A DNA stretch of 11,994 nt, from assembly GCA_018365455.1 (NCBI GenBank), contig JAGZJZ010000104.1, forward strand, positions 1-11,994. The letters are read 5' to 3'. Positions 6,868 through 11,994 of the stretch are shown here, piece by piece. A program made the position numbers and the translations under genes. Source of the DNA: Clostridiales bacterium (GTDB lineage Bacteria; Bacillota; Clostridia; Lachnospirales; Lachnospiraceae). Every line of letters begins with the position of its first letter. Within the stretch, counting starts at the first letter, position 1. The notes beneath the pieces were generated by a model. It did not search any database and was not told where the DNA came from. It saw only the letters and a list, made by a program, of their open reading frames with translations.

Positions 6868-8199
6868 CTATGGCTCAAGTCTCGACAAATCTCTGGGGAA
6901 AAGAGTTGTTTCCCTTATATTATCCTCATCCAGAAGCTTCATGGTAAGTCTCTCCAGTCCGATTCCCAGTCCGCCATGTGGCGGCATGCCATGTTTAAAA
7001 GTGTCCAGATATAGTTCCAGGCCTTCCTCCGACATTCCTTTTGCAGCGATTTTATCTTTCAGCATCTGATAATCATGGATGCGCTGTCCACCCGTTGTTA
7101 TTTCCATCCCCTTAAACAATAAATCAAAGCTTAAGGTAAATCTGGTATCCGCCGGATCATCCATTGCATAAAAGGGACGCTTTTTGGAAGGATAATGGGT
7201 TACAAATACAAAGTCAGCGTCAAACTCTTCTTTAAAATATCTTCCAATCAAAATCTCCTCTTCCGGTTCCAGGTCAAATGGATTCCTGATTTTCCGCTGG
7301 TATTTTTCTGAAACCAGTTTCTTTGCTTCCTCAAACCGCACTGCCGGGATTTGTTCCACATTAGGAAGTGTGATGCCCAGGATTTGAATTTCCCTGGCAT
7401 AATCCTTTTTTAAAAGCCTCATGGTATACTGTAAAAATCCGGTTTCCATTTCCATAATATCTTCAAAACTGTCGATATAACCCATTTCAAAATCCAGACT
7501 TGTGTATTCGTTCAAATGGCGTTTTGTGTTATGTTTTTCGGCACGGAACACCGGTGCTGTCTCAAAAACCCGGTCAAATACCCCGACCATCATCTGCTTA
7601 TACAACTGGGGGCTTTGTGCCAGGACGGCAGGCCTGTGGAAGTAGTCCAGTTTAAAAATATTGGAGCCTCCCTCCGCACCTTTTGCCCCAATCTTAGGCG
7701 TTCTGATTTCGGTAAATCCCTCATCATACAGGAAATCCCGGAATCCCCTTACAAGTCCTTCCTGAATTTTAAATTTTGCTCTTTCTCTGATATTTCGTAG
7801 TGAAATGGGGCGCATGTTCAGCTTAGCTTCCAGAGAAGTATTCATTTTCCATTTGGAAATAGGCAGCGGGAGTGCCTCTGCAGGTTCACTTAAAATCCGA
7901 AAACTGCTGATCCTGATCTCAAATCCCCATGGTGCCCGTTCTTCTGATCTGACAACACCTGTCAATTCCATGGCTGCTGCTTCTCTCAAGTCCTTAAGAT
8001 TTCCAGCCGTCAGACCTTTTTCAAATACACATTGCAGCAGGCCTTCTCTTTTTCTCAATACCACAAAGGCTACCTCTCCCATATCACGAATGGTATGCAC
8101 GGTACCATTTACCACAACTTGCCTGCCCTCATATTCTTTTGCCGACAGGCTGCTGATCTCCAATGCTTCTTTTTTCATGACTCCAGTTAAAAATTCCAT
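6868..8199 (-). CDS. aspS: Archaeal-type aspartyl-tRNA synthetase, probably nondiscriminating
   Basis: A class II aminoacyl-tRNA synthetase that attaches aspartate to tRNA-Asp and, if nondiscriminating, also to tRNA-Asn. At 443 residues it lacks the large insertion of bacterial AspRS (about 590 residues) and is therefore of the archaeal/eukaryal kind found as a second AspRS (AspS2) in some Firmicutes. Seen: an N-terminal OB-fold anticodon domain (residues 25-110), motif 2 around FRAEKHNTKRHLNEYTSLDFE (from about 218), and motif 3 GIGLERL with R417. In the OB-fold, H35 in GTVHTIRD sits where discriminating archaeal enzymes have Trp, which favours a nondiscriminating enzyme. Its position at the head of gatCAB supports the same role. 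AAAGGGG lies about 6 nt before the ATG. The T-box upstream controls it. Confidence 0.93.
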   Translation of the reverse strand: MEFLTGVMKKEALEISSLSAKEYEGRQVVVNGTVHTIRDMGEVAFVVLRKREGLLQCVFEKGLTAGNLKDLREAAAMELTGVVRSEERAPWGFEIRISSFRILSEPAEALPLPISKWKMNTSLEAKLNMRPISLRNIRERAKFKIQEGLVRGFRDFLYDEGFTEIRTPKIGAKGAEGGSNIFKLDYFHRPAVLAQSPQLYKQMMVGVFDRVFETAPVFRAEKHNTKRHLNEYTSLDFEMGYIDSFEDIMEMETGFLQYTMRLLKKDYAREIQILGITLPNVEQIPAVRFEEAKKLVSEKYQRKIRNPFDLEPEEEILIGRYFKEEFDADFVFVTHYPSKKRPFYAMDDPADTRFTLSFDLLFKGMEITTGGQRIHDYQMLKDKIAAKGMSEEGLELYLDTFKHGMPPHGGLGIGLERLTMKLLDEDNIRETTLFPRDLSRLEP

Positions 8200-8225
8200 A
8201 ATATACCCCTTTCTTTACATATACG

Positions 8226-8336
8226 GTCGAACAGCCAATTATGGAAAAAACTGCCGCAGGGGGTCAGAGAACGCAGACTTAGCCTGTAATTCCCATTCGC
8301 ACCTTTGCGACAGTTTTTTTTCAATTGTTATTCGAC
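8226..8336. repeat. Long imperfect palindrome in aspS leader, terminator-like leftward
   Basis: Arms at 8226-8258 and 8306-8336 pair over about 30 positions with small bulges. Shared blocks are TCGAA, CAATT, and AAAAAACTG(C/T)CGCA. Leftward, the inner stem CTGTCGCA/TGCGGCAG is followed by six T residues (8245-8250), so it could terminate transcription about 45 nt before aspS, although its loop is 47 nt. The size and form suggest a MITE-like insertion. Whether it is repeated in the genome cannot be seen. Confidence 0.55.
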
Positions 8337-8348
8337 GTCAGTTATAGG

Positions 8349-8434
8349 GCGTGTTTGAAAAATGCTTTTTGACCGCTGTGCATCACAGTTTGAAGTGTGA
8401 CGCGCAGATGGCGGGTTTGATTTTTCAAATGCGC
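8349..8434. repeat. Second long palindrome (86 bp) in aspS leader
   Basis: Outer arms GCGTGTTTGAAAAAT (8349-8363) and ATTTTTCAAATGCGC (8420-8434) match except for two G-T type positions. The inside also pairs, for example CCGC with GCGG and TGCATCACA with TGTGACGC, leaving a small central loop TTTGAAG. The whole 86 bp can fold into one hairpin. It lies between the T-box terminator and aspS. It is a MITE or dispersed-repeat candidate with no coding content. Confidence 0.6.
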
Positions 8435-8478
8435 TCTGGTTCGAAAGTTTTCCCGGAACTGCTTTTTTGCAGCCACGC

Positions 8479-8511
8479 AAAAAGTCCCGGAATACTTTCG
8501 TATTCCGGGAC
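8479..8511 (-). terminator. T-box regulated terminator
   Basis: On the minus strand GTCCCGGAATAC and GTATTCCGGGAC form a perfect 12-bp stem around a GAAA loop, followed by TTTTT (8479-8483). It begins a short distance downstream of the T-box sequence, as expected for the terminator that competes with the antiterminator. Confidence 0.93.
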
Positions 8512-8765
8512 GGGATTATTATATTCCCGCGGTACCACCCGCGTTACAGATACAGCTGCTGCAATATCTGTCTCTCTAATACACTTAACGCGTGCTACGT
8601 ACTGACCTACTGCGATAAGCGAAATAAAACTTATCCTTCAACCAGTCTGCTCCAGAGTGTTCCCTATTTGTTCTTTCCCTTAAACAGCGCTCTCAGTCGG
8701 TGACGCCGTATTCCTGTCAAGTTTCAGTAACAAGAGTCTCTTTCTATGCATTTGCTTTATTAATG
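8479..8765 (-). promoter_or_regulatory. T-box riboswitch, Asn (and possibly Glu) specific
   Basis: A leader RNA that reads uncharged tRNA and lets transcription continue into aspS-gatCAB when charging is low. The conserved T-box GGGTGGTACCGCG is at 8528-8540 and pairs with the tRNA acceptor end. Stem III is seen as GATAAG/CTTATC (8606-8627 region). In Stem I, TTGTT pairs with AACAA and AGAG with CTCT. Between them on the 3' side lies AGGGAACA, placing the specifier AAC (8659-8661) directly before the conserved A. AAC is an asparagine codon. Shifted by one base, GAA is a glutamate codon, as in the two-codon T-box reported for the Clostridium acetobutylicum transamidation operon. The terminator follows at 8479-8511. 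Confidence 0.93.
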
Positions 8766-8769
8766 ACCG

Positions 8770-8798
8770 ATTTTAACACAGAATATTTAATAATGCAA
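8770..8798 (-). promoter_or_regulatory. Promoter of the T-box/aspS-gatCAB operon
   Basis: On the minus strand TTGCAT (8793-8798) and TAAAAT (8770-8775) are spaced by 17 bp, and the -10 has an upstream TGT that makes it an extended -10. Transcription would begin near 8763, just before the T-box Stem I. It is divergent from the asnA promoter. Confidence 0.7.
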
Positions 8799-8851
8799 GG
8801 GGTTTTTTATATTTTTTAAATATATTTTTATAATCATGAAAAAACAAGCGC

Positions 8852-8872
8852 TTTTCCAGGCAACCTGGAAAA
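8852..8872. repeat. Perfect 9-bp palindrome upstream of asnA promoter
   Basis: TTTTCCAGG (8852-8860) and CCTGGAAAA (8864-8872) pair perfectly around CAA. It ends 4 bp before the proposed asnA -35 box and lies between the two divergent promoters. It is either a regulator site or a leftover hairpin; no T-run gives it a clear terminator form on the plus strand. Confidence 0.45.
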
Positions 8873-8876
8873 CCTA

Positions 8877-8909
8877 TTTACAAACCACACCGTTTTATGG
8901 TAACATAAA
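8877..8909 (+). promoter_or_regulatory. Promoter of asnA with overlapping palindrome
   Basis: TTTACA (8877-8882) and TAACAT (8901-8906) are spaced by 18 bp, with TGG before the -10 forming an extended -10. A perfect palindrome TTTATGGTAACATAAA (8894-8909) covers the -10 box and could be an operator. The leader from here to asnA is about 155 nt and shows no T-box or other known riboswitch. Confidence 0.5.
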
Positions 8910-9066
8910 GCCATTGTTTTAAAGCTTGTTAACTTGCTTTGGTCTTTCTAACAGTTCATCCTTCTTTCGTCCTTCGGAATATCAGTGCTGTGTTACATAA
9001 GTACGTTGTACTGTACCTGTCCGTCTTCGGAAGAAACACAATATTATCTTTAAAGGAGATGTCATA

Positions 9067-10077
9067 ATGGAACAATTAATGATACCAGTAGGCTACAAAT
9101 CCCAGTTGAACCTGCACGATACACAAATCGGGATCAAGACAGTTAAAGATTTCTTTCAGCAGTCCCTTGCCCAGCGCCTGAATCTGCTGCGTGTGTCCGC
9201 ACCCCTGTTTGTTACTCCGGATTCCGGTCTGAATGACAATTTAAACGGTGTAGAACGCCCCGTCAGCTTTGGCATCAAAGAACAGGATGATGCCCCCGCT
9301 GAGATCGTACACTCTCTTGCAAAATGGAAACGCTATGCACTGAAGAAATACGGCTTCTCCCACGGTGAAGGTCTGTACACGGATATGAGTGCCATCCGCC
9401 GTGATGAAGATACGGATAATATTCACTCCATCTATGTTGATCAGTGGGATTGGGAGAAAATCATAACCAGAGAAGAACGAAACGAAGAGACATTAAAAGA
9501 AGTGGTCCGCACGGTTTATAAGTCTCTGAAAAAAACGGAAAAATACATGGCAATACAGTATGATTACATCGAAGAAATCCTTCCCAAAGAGATTTTCTTT
9601 GTCACCTCCCAGGAGTTAGAAGATATGTATCCGGACTGTACGCCAAAGGAACGGGAATACAACATTGCAAAATTAAAGGGTGCCGTATTTATTATGCAGA
9701 TCGGCGGTATCCTTGCTTCCGGTGAAAAACACGACGGACGTGCACCGGATTATGATGACTGGTCCTTAAACGGTGATATTATCGTTTATTATCCGGTTCT
9801 TGACATCGCCCTGGAATTGTCTTCCATGGGTATCCGCGTAGATGAAGATGCTTTACAAAAACAGCTGGAAATTGCCGGATGTCCGGAGCGTGCAGAAATG
9901 CCTTTCCAGAAAGCTATTATGAATCAGGAACTTCCCTACACCATAGGCGGTGGTATCGGACAGTCCAGAATCTGTATGTTCTATCTCAGAAAAGCGCATA
10001 TTGGTGAAGTACAGGCTTCCCTATGGCCTGACAGTGTCATGGAAAAAGCCAGGGACAACGATATCGAACTGCTGTAA
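9067..10077 (+). CDS. asnA: Aspartate--ammonia ligase (asparagine synthetase A)
   Basis: AsnA makes asparagine from aspartate, ammonia and ATP in the cytoplasm. It is structurally related to class II aspartyl-tRNA synthetases. The 336-residue product has the usual length (about 330). Recognisable stretches are FGIKEQDDAPAEIVHSLAKW near residues 73-92, SAIRRDEDTDNIHSIYVDQW near 118-137, and the C-terminal GGGIGQSRICMF with the motif 3-like arginine. The start is set by AAAGGAG 8 nt before the ATG. It is transcribed alone, divergent from aspS-gatCAB, and ends at a bidirectional terminator. With its neighbour it gives the cell both free asparagine and tRNA-bound asparagine. Unlike the neighbour, it shows no T-box. 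Confidence 0.97.
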   Translation: MEQLMIPVGYKSQLNLHDTQIGIKTVKDFFQQSLAQRLNLLRVSAPLFVTPDSGLNDNLNGVERPVSFGIKEQDDAPAEIVHSLAKWKRYALKKYGFSHGEGLYTDMSAIRRDEDTDNIHSIYVDQWDWEKIITREERNEETLKEVVRTVYKSLKKTEKYMAIQYDYIEEILPKEIFFVTSQELEDMYPDCTPKEREYNIAKLKGAVFIMQIGGILASGEKHDGRAPDYDDWSLNGDIIVYYPVLDIALELSSMGIRVDEDALQKQLEIAGCPERAEMPFQKAIMNQELPYTIGGGIGQSRICMFYLRKAHIGEVQASLWPDSVMEKARDNDIELL

Positions 10078-10088
10078 AACTGTAATCA

Positions 10089-10132
10089 AAAAAGAACGCC
10101 AGCATTTACTTCACTCTGCTGACGTTCTTTTT
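10089..10132. terminator. Bidirectional terminator between asnA and pepD
   Basis: AAAAAGAACGCCAGCA (10089-10104) pairs with TGCTGACGTTCTTTTT (10117-10132) with one mismatch. The T-run serves asnA on the plus strand and the A-run becomes a T-run for pepD on the minus strand. The two genes converge here. Confidence 0.9.
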
Positions 10133-10142
10133 CTATTTCATT

Positions 10143-11588
10143 CTATTTTCTCTTTAAAACTTCCACCAGATACTCCCATACTCTCTTGGTAGAGGAGATG
10201 CTGAGTTTTTCATCCGTAGTATGGACATGGAACATGTCAGGTCCTATAGAAACACAATCCAGACCTTCGATCTTGCCGGATAACAATCCGCATTCCAGCC
10301 CCGCATGAATTGCCTGGGGAATCATATCTTTGCCATACATATCCTTGTAAACAGAAAGCATCTTATCTCTTAACGGAGATTCTAATTTATATTCCCATGC
10401 CGGATAATCACCTTCCTGGGAGTAAGCTCCTCCTGCCATTGCACACAATCCTGTTATTCTGTCGATCAGATAGTCTTTGGATGTTTGCACGGAACTTCTC
10501 ACTGCTCCTGCAGTCTTAAATTCATTTTCTTCCAGTTTCATAACACCCAAGTTAACTGAGGTTTCTACCAGCCCCTGAATAGATGCACTCATAGCCTGTA
10601 CACCATTTGGAAATGCAATCAGGTACGTAGTAATCCGGTCAAAAGCTTCTTTCGTCAGGCAATTGTCTACTGCTGCACCTTTCTTTTCTAATTTCACTTT
10701 GGCACCCGGATCTTTTACTGCCAGTTCATGCTGCATTGCCCCTTCAAACTTTTGAACTGCTGCTTCAAAGTCTGCTGTATCAGATTCACTGATCAGCACT
10801 GCTGCTTTCGCTGCCTTCGGTATTGCATTATCCTTTTCTCCGCCTTCCAGAGAAATCAGTGAAACTGGCACCGCTTTTGCTGCCTGGTATAAGAGTCTTC
10901 CCAGCAGACAATTAGCATTACCTCTTTCCTTATGGATTTCAATTCCGGAATGTCCTCCAAGAAGTCCCGTCATTGATATTTCATAAAGGACTCCTTCCCG
11001 CTTTTCTCTAACAAACGGTATCCCGCATTTTAAGCTGCAACCGCCTGCACAGCTGGTTAATAGAAAACCTTCCTCCTCAGAATCAATATTGATCAGTTGT
11101 TTTCCTTTCAGCATGGACAAATCAATGCCTTTGGCACCATCCAGTCCAACTTCTTCATCCACAGTGAGAATCGCCTCTAATCTGGGATGCTGGAGGGAAT
11201 CAGAATCCAGCAGCGCCAGGGCATATGCAACTGCAATTCCGTCATCACCGCCAAGAGATGTATGCTCTGCATAAATATAATCTCCATCTACTCCCAGGGA
11301 CAAACCGTCTTTTTCCAGATCAATTCCGCTATCCGGTGTTTTAACGGCAACCATATCCATGTGCCCCTGGATAATTACAGGTTTTTCCTGCTCATAGCCT
11401 TTCGCAGCCTCTTTGATAATAATCACATTCTTAAGTTCATCCTGATAATATTCCAGACTTCTGTCCTTTGCAAACTTCACAAGATAATCGCTGATTTTAT
11501 CTACATTTCCCGATCCATGGGGAATGCTGCATATCTCCTCAAAAAATTTAAAAACTGCATTTGGTTCCAGATTACTCAATACGCCCAT
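10143..11588 (-). CDS. pepD: Aminoacyl-histidine dipeptidase (peptidase D, M20 family)
   Basis: A cytosolic zinc dipeptidase that splits Xaa-His dipeptides such as carnosine and other short peptides. From the chosen start it has 481 residues, the usual length for PepD. The metal and catalytic residues are present in order: H76 and D78 in GHMDMV, D115 in GGDDG, E145 and E146 in VDEEVGLDG, D169 in NIDSEEEG, and a late His in MFHVHTTDE. The lid domain contains GGHSGIEIHKERGNAN. The frame is open to an ATG at 11651, but that has no ribosome binding site. The ATG at 11588 has AAAAGGAG 8 nt upstream and begins MGVLSNLEP, the normal family start. It is a single gene with its own promoter and converges on asnA. 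Confidence 0.95.
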   Translation of the reverse strand: MGVLSNLEPNAVFKFFEEICSIPHGSGNVDKISDYLVKFAKDRSLEYYQDELKNVIIIKEAAKGYEQEKPVIIQGHMDMVAVKTPDSGIDLEKDGLSLGVDGDYIYAEHTSLGGDDGIAVAYALALLDSDSLQHPRLEAILTVDEEVGLDGAKGIDLSMLKGKQLINIDSEEEGFLLTSCAGGCSLKCGIPFVREKREGVLYEISMTGLLGGHSGIEIHKERGNANCLLGRLLYQAAKAVPVSLISLEGGEKDNAIPKAAKAAVLISESDTADFEAAVQKFEGAMQHELAVKDPGAKVKLEKKGAAVDNCLTKEAFDRITTYLIAFPNGVQAMSASIQGLVETSVNLGVMKLEENEFKTAGAVRSSVQTSKDYLIDRITGLCAMAGGAYSQEGDYPAWEYKLESPLRDKMLSVYKDMYGKDMIPQAIHAGLECGLLSGKIEGLDCVSIGPDMFHVHTTDEKLSISSTKRVWEYLVEVLKRK

Positions 11589-11690
11589 TGTTTTGCTCCT
11601 TTTCTCACTATATATTTTTAAATTATCCACCATTAAATTAAAATCATCCATTGGCTTTTAAAAAAGTCACATTTGTTTGCCAATAATATG

Positions 11691-11719
11691 ATTATAACTT
11701 TTTACTGTGATATTTTCAA
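11691..11719 (-). promoter_or_regulatory. Promoter of pepD
   Basis: On the minus strand TTGAAA (11714-11719) and consensus TATAAT (11691-11696) are spaced by exactly 17 bp. Transcription would start near 11684, giving a leader of about 95 nt before the pepD start at 11588. Confidence 0.75.
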
Positions 11720-11794
11720 GAATAAATATCTTCCACGTTAAATGAATCCTTCTCTGGGATTTACGCAGTTACTTGCACAGAAATAATTTGCATA

Positions 11795-11920
11795 AAAAAC
11801 TGGTTGACATCACAGACAAAATATTTTATTATAGACTCACACAAAGTAATTGTGTCCATAGGATGCACAAACCCCCACGGAGCGTAACTCCGTGGGGGTC
11901 AATGGCATCAACCAGTTTTT
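11795..11920. repeat. 13-bp perfect inverted repeat bracketing promoter and hairpins
   Basis: AAAAACTGGTTGA (11795-11807) and TCAACCAGTTTTT (11908-11920) are perfect complements 100 bp apart. The left arm overlaps the -35 box of the plus-strand promoter. It could be the ends of a small inserted element, or a chance of RNA design on the minus strand, where TCAACCAG is followed by six T residues. Confidence 0.5.
11804..11832 (+). promoter_or_regulatory. Strong sigma-A promoter at right edge
   Basis: A consensus TTGACA (11804-11809) and TATTAT (11827-11832) are spaced by 17 bp. Transcription would start near 11839, at the first base of a small hairpin. It is divergent from pepD. Confidence 0.8.
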
Positions 11921-11970
11921 AAACGATGCGTAATAGGATCTGATACAATGCGTATTAGATCCTATTTTTT
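11839..11970 (+). ncRNA. Candidate small RNA or attenuator leader
   Basis: About 130 nt between the promoter and a strong terminator hold no ORF. They fold into ACACAA/TTGTGT (11839-11855), a perfect 12-bp GC-rich hairpin ACCCCCACGGAG/CTCCGTGGGGGT with loop CGTAA (11871-11899), and the terminator. ATAGGAT at 11858-11864 could pair with ATCCTAT in the terminator's 3' strand, so an antiterminator is possible. It is either an independent sRNA or the leader of a gene starting beyond the window. I recognise no known RNA family. Confidence 0.55.
11932..11970 (+). terminator. Rho-independent terminator at right edge
   Basis: AATAGGATCTGATAC (11932-11946) pairs with GTATTAGATCCTATT (11952-11966) as a 15-bp stem with one G-T pair and loop AATGC. 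The stem runs into six T residues (11965-11970). Confidence 0.88.
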
Positions 11971-11994
11971 GTTCAAATTGTAGTATGGTAAAAA

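Noticed and set aside
8200..8478. Small gene in the aspS leader
   Set aside because: Short plus-strand frames exist here, but they run through the two palindromes, have no ribosome binding sites and face away from the transcript.
8913..9066. Riboswitch in the asnA leader
   Set aside because: No T-box sequence and no terminator were found; only short weak pairings around CTTCGG are present.
11589..11651. 21-codon N-terminal extension of pepD
   Set aside because: It has no ribosome binding site and no family counterpart; the ATG at 11588 has both.

Overview
The window looks like chromosomal DNA from a Clostridia/Lachnospiraceae-type Bacillota. The support is indirect: moderately low GC, a T-box riboswitch, GatCAB with an archaeal-type aspartyl-tRNA synthetase, strong AGGAGG-like ribosome binding sites, sigma-A promoters and many Rho-independent terminators. 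I cannot name a species from sequence alone. No tRNA, rRNA, CRISPR array or phage gene was seen.

Layout. Positions 1-518 hold no confident gene. They contain a perfect 10-bp hairpin, a 27-bp-period direct repeat beside a possible leftward promoter, and a clear leftward terminator (326-373) that closes the transcript of a MATE efflux pump (519-1880, minus). A solo tnpB element of the IS200/IS605/IS1341 type (about 1927-3320, minus) sits between the MATE gene and gatB. It has no tnpA. A leftward operon follows: aspS (archaeal-type AspRS), gatC, gatA, gatB (8199 down to 3383). Its long leader carries a T-box (about 8479-8765) and then two long imperfect palindromes. Divergent from it is asnA (9067-10077, plus), ended by a bidirectional terminator shared with pepD (10143-11588, minus). 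The right edge (about 11804-11970, plus) holds a strong promoter, three hairpins and a terminator but no ORF, so it is a candidate small RNA or attenuator leader.

How the genes fit together. The centre of the window is an asparagine and Asn-tRNA module. The AspRS would charge tRNA-Asn with aspartate, GatCAB would amidate it to Asn-tRNA-Asn (and possibly Glu-tRNA-Gln to Gln-tRNA-Gln), and AsnA makes free asparagine from aspartate and ammonia. The T-box specifier loop reads GAAC, which overlaps a Glu codon (GAA) and an Asn codon (AAC). This matches the dual-specificity T-box described for the transamidation operon of Clostridium acetobutylicum. PepD may feed amino acids from dipeptides, but it has its own promoter.

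Most notable items: the GAAC T-box, structured repeat-like DNA inside the operon (a terminator-like hairpin plus two GC-rich hairpins between gatC and gatA, and two palindromes between T-box and aspS), the solo TnpB element with a predictable guide region just upstream of the MATE gene, and the three-hairpin RNA candidate at the right edge.
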